Assembly (NCBI GenBank): GCA_013397455.1
Contig: VYZB01000372.1
Location: forward strand, 316,764 to 380,763
DNA from: Crotophaga sulcirostris
Lineage: Eukaryota > Chordata > Aves > Cuculiformes > Crotophagidae
DNA: 64,000 nucleotides
Direction of reading: 5' to 3'
Part shown: in pieces, positions 38,239 to 49,140 of the stretch
Position numbering within the stretch: position 1 is the stretch's first letter
Layout: every line of letters starts with the position of its first letter
Notes under the pieces: model-generated
Databases searched by the model: none
What the model saw: the letters and a program-made list of their open reading frames with translations, nothing else
Told to the model about the DNA's origin: nothing
Translations under genes and position numbers: made by a program

Positions 38239-40056
38239 AACCCTCTTGCTTTCTTTTCTAAGTTAAAAACCAAACTAGATTCCTTCGTCTGTTATTACCT
38301 GTTTTGGTGAAGGCAAAAATATTTTTTTGCGCTGTGTACTACTCCCTGAAATTTGATATTACTTGCCAGAGAAAACTGGAAGAACATCTGAAGACATTAA
38401 CTGGCAACAGAATAACCCTTTAAGGATATTTCAAGCCTGGATATTGATGATGAGAAAGAAATTCCATTCCGAGTGTTTTTTTGCTGGGACATCAAGAAAA
38501 TTCTCAAAAGGGTACATAAAAAGAAAAAATAATCCAACAGTTTGGTGCTAAATAAATAGCAAATAAATGTTGCTAGTGACATGATAAAAGTAGTTTCTCT
38601 AGTAGTATTGGCATAATAGTCTAACATTATTGGTAGTCACGATACATGAATCCACTGTGAAATTTTTAAATTAAAATATATTGAACTGTTGTATTTGATG
38701 GCAGTTGAGTGGCAATAATGGCAGAGGAGGAGAGTAGGAAAGTAAAACAAAAGAGAAAATTATTAACCAGTAAAAATGAACGTCAGCTTCCAACTGCCAT
38801 TCCATGATCTGTTTTCCTTACCTGGCACATCTTTAAATCTTTTCAAGTTCTTTGGCACAAACTGAGGAGATAATCCACAGGTTCTCTCCTCCTTAACCTT
38901 CACCCACAGAAGTAACAAAATACTGTAATGCATGGTAACATCTCATATTATTGCAGACTATAGTGTTTTATACTTCTGTTTTTAGTGTCACTGTCTCTTC
39001 TATAAAGATGTCCATCTTGAAAATCTTAATTATTTTCAGAATTTCTGTTACCATATAGCATGACAATGATACATTGCCTGTGATAAGCAGGGCAGTGAGT
39101 AATTTTTAGTGTTTCCTTCAATACTATTAAACGTGGCTGACCATTATTAATATTGATATTAGATTTTATACTTTGATTTGAAACCTCTTCTCTTTTTAAA
39201 GCAGTCTTGATATTGACACTGTTTAATAATACTACTTACTTGAGCTGGTTGTCTGTGTGTCTGTGATGGATAGCATCTGGTTCAGCCCCTAACGTAGTGC
39301 TGAATACTTGTTCTGGTCCAAGTGCTGTGAGTTGCCTCTCTTTTTCCAGAGCTTTCTGTGGTGTGACCGTCTTATGTAATTTTTTCTGTCTCCTACCTTC
39401 TTGATCACTGTGAAGTAGAAACTATATGTGAAAATTGTGCTATATTCAGTTCTACTCACTTAAGTACCACAAGCTTTAAGAAAAGAAAATAAAAAGAGGA
39501 GGGTGCCCAAAGCATCAAGCAGGGATATACCTTAGTAACTCTTAGACTCTAGTATGTGTGAAAGATTAAATTCTAAGAACGCTTGCCTTTTGGTAAAGTG
39601 ATAATTTAAAGGGTAATGACAAAAGGCTGTAAGTATCTGAAGGTATACACATCTAAAAACATGTAGTATCTTTAGAGGAGTTACAATGAAGAGGAATGGA
39701 TTGAAACTGGAAAGGACAGTTTTGTTGAACATAAGGCAAAACTCTGCAGAGACTTCTTTTCCACTAAGGAATAATTGTTTTAAGGAAGTTGTGCAAAACT
39801 AGTATCTTGGTCTTTAAAACTGAAATGGACAAAATATGATAACAATATCAGAGGATCAGTTTTGTGTTTCCAGGGCAGCATTGGCATGGTGTAATTGGCC
39901 TTCCTAAACGCTGAATTCAGTGGTATTGAATTCAGTTAAATAAGTATTATTATTTTATGAATACCATGTGCAACATTAAAAAAAATACTGCAATGAATCT
40001 TGTATGATTGCTAAACGTATCGAAACTCTAAAGGTTACACTTTCAAAGTACTGTGA

Positions 40057-40098
40057 CAGGTACTGTGTATATTATAACAGGTACTGTGTATATTATAA
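40057..40098. repeat. Exact 21-bp tandem duplication
   Basis: Two identical 21-base copies, 40057-40077 and 40078-40098, each starting CAGGTACTGTG and ending TATTATAA. Perfect identity suggests a recent duplication or continuing slippage. A partial third copy (ACTGTGACAGG) precedes it. Confidence 0.95.
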
Positions 40099-40624
40099 AA
40101 ACCATGACTTCCATTACTACAAAAATAAGTTCAAACTAGCTTTTCAGCAGTCACACAGTATGCAGGAACCAGGTTTATAAGAAGTTTACTTCACAGTAAA
40201 TTTAAGTTGACCAATGTATGTAATTTGAGCTTTGCCTTTCCAGGGATGTGCTTGAGAATGTATGAAGAATGTCACATGAAGAGTGTCAGTGAAACTTTTA
40301 CATCCTTAAAGTAGAACACCAGCAGACAGAATAAATGCATTTGTGGTATAAAACTGAAGGAAAGATGAAGTGAAGAACTTTTTTAATGTACAGTCAAAGA
40401 TTCCATGGTCCAAACACAGACAGTGTTGACTGCATTCATGGATATGTTGGAACTGTTGCCTCAGTGCTACAAATAGCCTGTATGTAATTAAAATCTCACT
40501 GAAATATTTTTTCTTGATTTTATAGTTTTGGAAGAATTCAGGAATTTTATTTTTTTTTTGCTTGGCTCTTGATGAGGTAGTACAAGAAAATGTGCAACAT
40601 CTCCTGATATTATTGCAGAGCTGC

Positions 40625-40706
40625 AGAATGGTTGATTTTGGAAGGGACCTCTGGAGGTCATCTTGTCCAACCCCTCTGCTCAAACAGAGTCACCTAGATC
40701 AGACAG
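40625..40706 (-). mobile_element. Short CR1 3'-end fragment, older subfamily
   Basis: AGAATGGTTGATTTTGG, then AAGGGACCTCTGGAGGTCAT and GTCCAACCCCTCTGCTCAAA match the reverse complement of a CR1 3' UTR of the 'CTGGAGGTCATCTAGTCCAACC' class. Similarity covers only about 80 bases and ends after CACCTAGATCAG. It lacks any coding part. Confidence 0.8.
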
Positions 40707-42684
40707 ATGTATTAGTAGCTGTGATAGGAAATTTACAAAGATTTAATTATTTCCTGGGAAATGTTTTGACAAATAAGATATTTTTTTTATTAAAGGGAAT
40801 TACATTTGACAAAGAAGTCTTGGGGAAAAGAGTTTCAATTTATTTTGTGGATTAGTTTTTTAGCCATATTTTGACATTATTTAATGATAAACCAATAGCA
40901 GTAATACATCATTGTCGTTGTTCTTATTCACATCGTAAAATGACACAATATGGTAGTTACTAGAAATGTTTTATTTTTAACATTTTAATACAAACAGGAA
41001 ACATTATAATACAAGAGTACTGATATGTTTCTGTAAATATTAAATGCCATCTGTAAGGATTTAAAGTACAAAATGATAAAATTCAATACTAAAATTTAAT
41101 AGTAGGGCATGTGTCATGGAAAATATAAAAACAAGAATGAAATCCAGGACTAAGACATAAAAAATATCATTCCAGTCCATAATTCTTTTTTTTACAATTT
41201 CTTCCCATACCAGACCTTTTCAAAATATTTAGCTCCACAGAAACTTTTTGAAAATGTACATTTTGTCAGTTAATATATTTGTAAATAATTGGAAGCTAAT
41301 ATGCTTTGGAAATCAATATTTGGAATTTAGTTTCTTAGTTATCTTTTACGACAGCCCTAGCAATTTATGAATATTTAGAGTAATCTGTGAGTTTTGTAAA
41401 AAGGAGCACTGCAAAGTGATGTGGCTGTGTTAGTTGAACTTTTGAAAGGCTTGAAGTATTGAGTTTTAATTGTAGAGTGAAACTGACACTTGCATGAAGG
41501 TGCAGGTGTTTACTCCTTAAGTGGGAGAAAATAATAAATAACTCTTCTAGATTTCTTTCCTTCTGGACAAATAAGTGTGCTGAACCAAAACAAAAACATA
41601 AGCCGGTCAAGGATCTTTTGATAGTCAAATTGTAATAGTAGTGGTGCCAGTAAACTTTTCAAGTGAGTTAAATTTACAGAGAAAACTCAACCTGGAATAT
41701 CAGTGCCCCATTTAAATTTGACCCATAAAACAAGCCGTTAGGAAGGTTGGAAGTGTGGGTGAAAAATGTTTTCAGAACTCCTATTTGCTTTGAAAAAGAA
41801 AAGAGGAGATGAGTTATCAACTCATCATCACCAGTGCATCCAGTGGCCTGATTTGTAGGAGTTGTATTATTCCACAAGTTGGTTCAGCAAAACAACAATC
41901 ATGATAAGAGGCGAGGAGAATGAATTCTTGTTTTCATTCGATGCTTATTGCTTTGAGATTTACATAGTCTCATAATAACACTTACCAGCCATCTGGTTTC
42001 CAGAGGAAAAAAACTTTTTTTTTCTTACTGAAAAGGCTAGGACATAACATGCACCATTTAAAAGCTCATTGTCTGGAAATGACATAATGACTTTGTGTTT
42101 TCAAATTATTAATTAGTGATTAACTCAGAAGACCAGCAGGTTATGCCAGCTCCTGGGGAAATGCAATGTATTTTGTGCAACCTTGCAATTCCTGCCAGTG
42201 AGGAATTGATTTAAAGTAATGAAAAAGTGAGTGGGGATATTAAAGAAATCAAGTATGTTGTAACATGCAATTCTAGTGTCATTTGATTATTTTTATTTTG
42301 GGGTTTGTATACTTGTATGTATAAAGATATAGAACTGTAAATTACATACAGATGTTGTTATTTTTGAATAAACTCTATTGTGTGTGTGTGACCTAGACTA
42401 TCATATGCTTATATTTTTTATTCCTGAGATGGAACAATGAAAGTCAGTTTCTTTCATGGTGATTGTAAAATATACATGCTCATGAAGCACTGTTTAGTAG
42501 TCCTTTATATTTTTGCTTAACACAATAAATGCTATAATGCTGTTATTATTTAAGATTTTTAACAAAACACATTTCATCATTATGGTGCATCATTGTAAAC
42601 TACAGCAACTGTTATTATTGTAACTAATCATAACTGACGATTGGATGGGCAAAATGAGATCTGAATATCCACAGAAAACGCCCT
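40707..42684. other. Non-coding interval
   Basis: AT-rich with no exon. The segment 42060-42180 carries TTATTAATTAGTGATTAA, a cluster of homeodomain-like TAAT cores next to less AT-rich sequence; this hints at a conserved or regulatory element but is not evidence of one. Confidence 0.45.
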
Positions 42685-43064
42685 ATTCCTGTTTAGCCTA
42701 GAGAAGAGAAGGCTCCAAGGGAGACCTTGTAGCAGCCTTCCAGTACTTAAAGGGGGGCTAGAGGAAAGAATGGGAGGGAATGCATCAGGGAGTGTATTGA
42801 TAGGACAAGAGGTAATGGTCTTAAGCTGAAACAGGGGAGATTTAGATTAAATATTTGTTAGGAAAAAAGGTTTTTTTGTGAGGGTGATGAGACACTGTAT
42901 CAGGTTACCCAGAGAAGTCATGGATGCCTCATCCCTGGAGCTGTTCAAGGCCAGGCTGGATGAGGCTTTGAGCAACCTGGTGTACTGAAAGATGTCTCTG
43001 CCCATGGCAGTGGGGTTGGAACTGGATGATTTTAAGGTCCTTTCCAACCCAAACCATTCTATGT
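42685..43064 (+). mobile_element. CR1 LINE 3' fragment, the only + strand copy
   Basis: Read on the plus strand it follows the CR1 ORF2 end: CTGTTTAGCCTAGAGAAGAG (FSLEK block), then GGAGACCTTGTAGCAGCCTT, a run of frame-broken C-terminal codons with GTTACCCAGAGAAGTCATGG (RLPREV-like) and CTGGAGCTGTTCAAGGCCAG (SLELFKAR). The 3' UTR follows with GGTTGGAACTGGATGATTTT, TAAGGTCCTTTCCAACCCAA and a terminal CATTCTATG. It is about 380 bp, 5' truncated, with an internal T/G-rich insertion near 42868-42880. Its orientation is opposite to the other six copies. Confidence 0.93.
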
Positions 43065-45823
43065 ATATTCCTTTGCAGTGGACCCTCAGGATGGGATTGC
43101 TTTACACTGGATGGACACTGCTAATGTCTGATTTGTGGCTTGTTGTTGCTAAATACTGCATTTTATTCCACTGGACTATTTTCAGATTATTTGGTTTCTA
43201 TTTAAAATATACACTAAACATTTATTTTACAATCTGATCTAAAGATTTAGTTCTAATTTTAGACCTTTCAGTTTTTTTCTGCATATTGATAAACTCCATT
43301 ATGGGATTAAAAAGAATGAATCCCCTGTAGTTATTTCAAGTTCAAAGCTCTAAGAATGTAAGTAAGTAATTACATAATTCTGTAGCTCTTACATACTGTT
43401 AAGTAGTATTTTTATTATATTAATCAAATTATAGGAATCTCACTAAGCTAAATTACCATTCATTCTAGTATGCATCTGCTAGACAAAGGTCATGAAGTTT
43501 GTGGTTTATCTCGTTCCTAACATCTCAGCTTTCCTTTGCTGTTACTTTAGAACTACCAGTTACTTTAAGCGTAGTTTTTTTTTCCATGTATGTCTGTTAT
43601 AACACCTGCTGTGTTTTAAGTTTTTCCTTTAATTGTGCCATTGAGTTATGGATTGGTTTAGTTGTGCTTACTTTTTATTGAGGTATAGCCCAAATTGGCA
43701 CTGAATTCTGCATAGAAACTCTGTAGATTTGATCATGTTGAATTTGGGCTGTCCTTCAGAGACACATTTTTCTTCAGTATTCTCTATTTTGCTTAAATTA
43801 GAAAAGACAGAGGAAAAAAGCAGTAGTAATTTGACAAGAAATACCGACCTGTGAGAGAAGCCATGGATTCACTGCTGATTTCTGGACCTAAAAAGTTGAG
43901 ATTCCTTTTTTCTGCTTTTTTGAATTAATTGCATGATGATGTACAGAGATGAGAGACCAGTTTCCATTTGAGGAAACACAGCAAGAAACAAAAGATGAAC
44001 AGAAATAATATGCATCTACAGACAAAAATACAAAATATTAAGTAAACAGAAGAAAAAAGACCCCTCAATTTTCTATAGCAGTATAGGGTGTCTTTACTGT
44101 ATGAGAAAAATGTGGGTATTTTGTCTTGAAACTGGGGATGTAAAATTACAGTGAGTAATGAGTATGTATTCCTCTGATCCCTTAATGTACTTGATGTGAG
44201 GTTCTTCTTTCATCGTAGCTAACATGCTGACTATTAAATAAACTGCAGCAGCATCATTAATGGCTCCAAAGTGCTCCTACTTGCATCACATTTTTCCTTC
44301 CAGCAGGTGAGTGAGAACAGTGATTAGCAAATACCAGTATCTGTCACTCACTTGTGATTACCAGAGGAGCTCTATGTTTGGAGTAAGGGCTCCACTAGAG
44401 CTGGAGGTGGAGAATGAATTTTTTCAGCCTTCATTGCTCTGAAAGGCTTTATGCTCTGAGCATGACTTGGCCATGTGTAAGATAGAATTCATCCTATTGG
44501 GGGTAGGGTGTTTGGAACTGCTTTGTTGTAGCAGCACTTGGTAAAGGAGACAGGCTATAGGTAGAGGCTTCCTGAGTAACTGTGTTACTTACAAGTTTGA
44601 GATCCTGAATGGTGAGTTTAAGACATGAAAATAAGCTCCTGTTGCGTACCAATATCGTGGTTTGCTATGCCTGGAGGGAAGGATAAGCTGAAAATTTCTG
44701 AGAATTTCATTGAACTGTTCAGAGCAGCATGCCATAGATGTTATTTAATAGGTGTTGACTGGTTGGTGTGGATGTGTCTATTCCTTGTTCTCCTAGGTTG
44801 AGTTAAAAGAAAAACCCTGCAGGAGAAAAACAAACTGAAAAGGGATTCTGAGTATTTTCCTAAAATTACGCCTTTGATTTTCATATGCTTTATTGGTTGT
44901 AAGGTGCAGGAGGAGGGACTTTCCTTTACTGGAGTGGTGAATTATCAAAACTTTGAATACCTTATTTGTAGAGAACAATACAAACATATGTTTTTTTAAA
45001 AAAAGTTCCAAATATCTCACACATTTTTTTCTTTTTCATACATTTGTATAGATATAAAAAACAATGACACGTCTCATAGATGTATGAAATATCAAATATT
45101 TGAATTTTTATTATGTAGATACATAATATTTTAGTGAAAGGATCAGAATTAAGAAGCCATCTTCTTACATAAATGGTGCTTTCTTCGTTTTTTAGCCTGT
45201 AAATTTAAACATTATTTTCCTACTTATCTAACTGAAACAATCTGCTGGAACTGGATAATATTTGCATCAATGATAGCCATGTATCATGGGGCAAATTACA
45301 TTGCCAGTATTTCAAATTAGATTGCCAGTAGTTTCAAAAATGGTTTTGTAAAAGTTAACAGATATGAATCACACAGAAATAAATGATAGGTTAAAAAAAT
45401 AAAGTATACCATAATGCAGAGAAGAATGCTTCAGGGATAATATTTCTGGTTTTATATAAAATAATTTTGCAAACAGCAAGTTTTCCTTGTGTGTTCTATG
45501 TTCCATTTAAGTAAAACTACTCATAAACTACCATTGCACCATTACTCCTAATGTAGAAGATTATCTACAAACATTGCAGATCCACCTCAGACAGCCTGAT
45601 GCCCGACCTCCTGTTTGCTTTGTAGGCTTTAGTTAAAAATTCCCTGTAAGGAAATCAGTGCACTGTGGTACTGTGGTCATTCTATGTTGCTGCTGTGATA
45701 TTGGTAGGGTATTGAGTCAGGATATTCATCCTGTCACCTCTGTTGTTCTCTTCCTCCTCTTGTACCACTGGAAATATGCAGAACAGCATCTTCTGTGGAG
45801 TACCTGCTGTGAAACTGTTATGA
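43065..45823. other. Non-coding interval
   Basis: No exon recognised. The segment 44215-44350 is less AT-rich and ordered-looking (TTAAATAAACTGCAGCAGCA...CATTAATGG) and is a reasonable conserved non-coding candidate. An imperfect tandem repeat lies at 45300-45342 (separate entry). Confidence 0.45.
45300..45342. repeat. Imperfect tandem duplication, unit about 21-22 bp
   Basis: Two adjacent copies, 45300-45320 and 45321-45342, each starting ATTGCCAGTA and containing TTTCAAA, differing by one inserted base and a few substitutions. Confidence 0.8.
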
Positions 45824-46573
45824 ATCATAGAATCATAGAATGGTTCGTGTTGGAAAAGACCTTAAAGATCAGCCAGTTCCAACCCCCCTGCCATGGGCAG
45901 GGACACCTCCCACTACACCAGGCTGGTCAAGGCCCCATCCAACCTGATCTTGAACACTTTGAGGGAGGGGGTATCCATGACTTCTGTGGGTGACCTGTTC
46001 TAGTATCTCATCACCATAATTGTGAAGAATTTATTCCTAATCTAAATCTTCCCCCTTCCAATTTAAAGCCATTCTGTCTTGTTCTATCACTACTTGCCCT
46101 TGTAAAAAGTCCCTCCCCTGCTTTCTTGAAGGCCCCCTTCAGGTACTGAAATGCTGCCATAAATGTCTCCCCAGAGCTTTCTCTTCTCCAGGCTGAACAA
46201 CCCCAACTCTCTCAGCCTGTCCTTACAGTGGAGGTGCTCCAGCCCTCTGATCATCTTTGTGGCCCTCCTCTGGACCCACTCCAAGAGTTCCATGTCCTTC
46301 TTATTTTGGGGATTCTAGATCTGGACAAAGTACTCCAGGTGGTGTCTTATGAGAGTGGAGTAGATGTGGCGAACACCTCTTCTGACCTGCTGGCCATGCT
46401 TCTTTTGATATCGTTGGCGTTGAGGGCTGTGAGTGCACATTGCCGGCTCAAATTGAACTTCTTATCAACCAGCACCCCCAAGTTGTTCTCCCCAGGGCTG
46501 CTCTCAATCACATTGTCACCCATCCTGTATTGAAACTCTCGATTGCCCTGACTCAGGTGTAGGGCACCTTGAG
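45824..46573 (-). mobile_element. CR1 LINE, 5'-truncated
   Basis: Begins with ATCATAGAATCATAGAATGG, the reverse complement of a CR1 3' terminal repeat, followed by GTTGGAAAAGACCTTAAAGA and TTCCAACCCCCCTGCCATGG. The minus-strand frame at 46090-46293 encodes the ORF2 block [20 protein letters not shown], then RLRELGLFSLEKRKLWGD, which is diagnostic of CR1. Further 5' the similarity reaches the region just after the RT domain and stops near 46573. It is about 750 bp, with few disruptions compared with the copy at 22895, so relatively young. Confidence 0.95.
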
Positions 46574-48816
46574 GTGCCGTCTTCTAACAGTGAACACTTT
46601 CAAAGAAGAGTCCATTGCAGAGGCTGCAAGTGTGGCTCATAAAACTGGTGAATGGATGATCAAGATGGAACGATAGTAGGAGTAACAGGGCTAGAACATT
46701 TAGGGGAACAGTTTATGGAATTACTTTTATCATTGGTAGCACCTTTTCATAGCTTCCAACATCTGATTTCAAATGGAATCAACATCTTTTTGAAATCTTT
46801 CATGTGGGAAAGTAGCTAATGATTTGGGCTTGGCTTTTTTTTGGTGAATGTCTCTGTTCTCTTGCTTTCTAGTATAATAGTACAATGTTTGTTCTAAATT
46901 AAATACAATACACAAACCTCTTCCCTGTTCTTTTTAAATTTAAATCAATTTCTATATTTCAGTTACCCACTTTACCCTAGAGCAAGAACAGATACTTTTA
47001 TTTGTTATTCTTCTGAACTATATACATACATCATAACTAACACTTTTTAAAAAAAGCTTTTCCCAAGATGAAACTTCTACTGTTACTTTTTGTGAGAAGA
47101 CAGAAAAATGTTGGTAATTCTAGATATCCAGATAGCCTTCTGTTTCATATTTTAGAGTACTGAAGCACACTTTCTGAGTTTTATTTTAATACAGTGGCAT
47201 GGGATCAGTTAAGATGCCTATGCATTCATACCCTTCACTGCTACTACTTTTTGCGGTTGTGTCGTCATCATAGTGCCAAAGAAGTCACTATTAAAATTTC
47301 AACTGACCTTTATTCCTGGTTCCTGGGAGTAGGAATTCCAGAATGAAGTTGCAATTATTAAATCTTTTGTACTGTCACTGTGTGCATTGTATCTTAAAAA
47401 AACCCACAAACCACCAAAAAATAAACTGTTCCTTAGGTCATTTAGAGGTGCACATAGGAAGAGGGTTTTATAGTACGGCAATACTATAATTGCCAGCAGG
47501 TGGGAAAATTTGAGGAGAGGAAGATTTTGTAAGTACCTTTCGTAACACTCATATTTCAAGCCAAGTTTATTTCTTTGGGAAAACATCATACTCTTACTCT
47601 TCATTTGGTAAATCAGTATGATCCTTCATGGTTAGTTCTGCATGTAATATCAGTACCACACACCACCTGTCTTTTTATCATATTTTCTCTATGCTCATGT
47701 CAAGGTAAAATTTATAAACCTTCAGGTTCATCTGCAGGATAAATATGTCCTTTCTGACTTCTATAAGCCAAACAAGGTGCATCTTGCATAACACAGCCTC
47801 CACAATCAAAGAATTGCTGTGACTCTTTTATGTATAAGGGTATGGAAGGACTAAACCAATATTTCAGCATGAGCCCCTACATGAAAACTGAGGTCTGACT
47901 TTTAACTGCAGTGGTCTTTGCAGCTCATGTTCCATGCACATCTTTTTTATTTTTTTCCCACGCAAATGAAACTTTATTAACAGTACATTTACTTACTATT
48001 TTTTGAAATTAATGTCTCCCTAAGCGTGTTTTGAATAGTCACTTTTTCATCATTTCACTTTCGTTGATTGGAAATATTCTGGCCTTGGCTCTAAGAGCAA
48101 ACTGACTTTAGGCACTGTCAGTATTGTTGTGGCCTCTTGGATAACAGTAAGAGAAGACAAGAGGATAAATGAAAGTGCAGTTCCAAATTACTGGAACATT
48201 TAAAGGTCTTTGAAAAGTTTATATACAAGCACAGTTAATTCTGTCATACACCGAAGCGCCGAAAGACCCAGCAGAGAAGAATATTAATCTACTTTTATAA
48301 AATCAAAGGGTTCATATTTTTTTGCTGTAAAGAAATAATTTGAATAAAATTTGACCCTTTCTACAATAGTCTGTGGGTCAAATTGAACCTACTATTAAAA
48401 TTCTCTAATATCTTCCTTGTATTAGCATTTCAAAACTCAATTTAAATATTCACAGAGCTCTTTTTTTAATAAACTTAACAAAATTCAGGTAATTTCCTTC
48501 AACTTTCTTGATTGAAGGAAGGCAGTAGGTACAGATATAAAAAAGATGTACAGCTACGAGCAAAACCTGAAATCAATTATATATAAGAAATAACATAACA
48601 CATGGAAAGAAATTAATCAAAAGGAAAAATTTCTGCTATGTGATTTTCTTGGTCTGCTACCTGCAGGCAAGAAACATAAATGAAAAAAAAAAATCAGCAT
48701 TCTTCTTCCAGATAAGAGGAAAATTAATAAAAATATTTCCTTCTTACTAGATTCCCCGATGCAACTTATAAGTGAGTGGTTGCAGGGAGAACTTAGATGT
48801 TTAAAAAGAACTCCTC
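46574..48816. other. Non-coding interval
   Basis: AT-rich sequence. The 101-codon minus-strand frame at 47299-47604 shows no recognisable motif. No repeat family was identified. Confidence 0.5.
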
Positions 48817-49140
48817 TTTTTTTTTTGGCTACAGAAATATACTTTTATTCTTGCTGTTAAGCTCAATTACATCAGTTGGGGTGGATTTATAGTGTCCAAA
48901 GAGCAGGTCTTTTCCATTCCTTTTTCTATTAAGTTGGCCATTAAATCATGGTCATAAAGTTTCTCCCAGTCTGAATATGAGAAAAGGTTCATTGTGCTCG
49001 GGTGCCACAATGAAGATGTAAGGAGTCTCTCAAAAATTGGCATAATCTTCAATCTGGACAAAACTTTTGAAGTTAAGCTAATTTGCATAACAGACTGGAG
49101 AGTTTCAATATGCATAGGTAGCATTGCATCTTATGTATAG
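48817..49140 (-). pseudogene. Unidentified minus-strand coding-like unit with AATAAA and A tract (retrocopy or terminal exon)
   Basis: On the minus strand an ATG at 49124 opens an 85-codon frame ending in TAA at 48867. Its second half is protein-like in composition, with blocks such as MPIFERLL and SYSDWEKLYDHDLM, and it ends in NPPQLM. I do not recognise the family. Eighteen bases after the stop comes AATAAA (plus-strand 48844-48849), and 17 bases after that a run of ten A (48817-48826). That arrangement is what a reverse-transcribed, polyadenylated mRNA leaves behind, or it marks a true 3' end. Against a simple retrocopy, a good splice-acceptor-like sequence (TTATTTTTTTGTAG) sits directly upstream, ending at 49141; but a TAA in the same frame lies eight bases inside, so an upstream exon could not read through. 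No target-site duplication was found. Retrocopies are uncommon in birds, where CR1 rarely copies mRNAs. It could also be chance. Confidence 0.38.

Larger units (their letters stand above)
36241..40624. other. Non-coding interval
   Basis: AT-rich, with a C10 run at 38229-38238 and the exact tandem duplication at 40057-40098 (separate entries). Several TAATTA-type sites cluster near 37740-37780. No exon or further transposon was recognised. Confidence 0.5.

Noticed and set aside
45658..45993. 111-codon plus-strand frame
   Set aside because: Its second half is antisense CR1 3' end sequence, and the first half has no recognisable feature.
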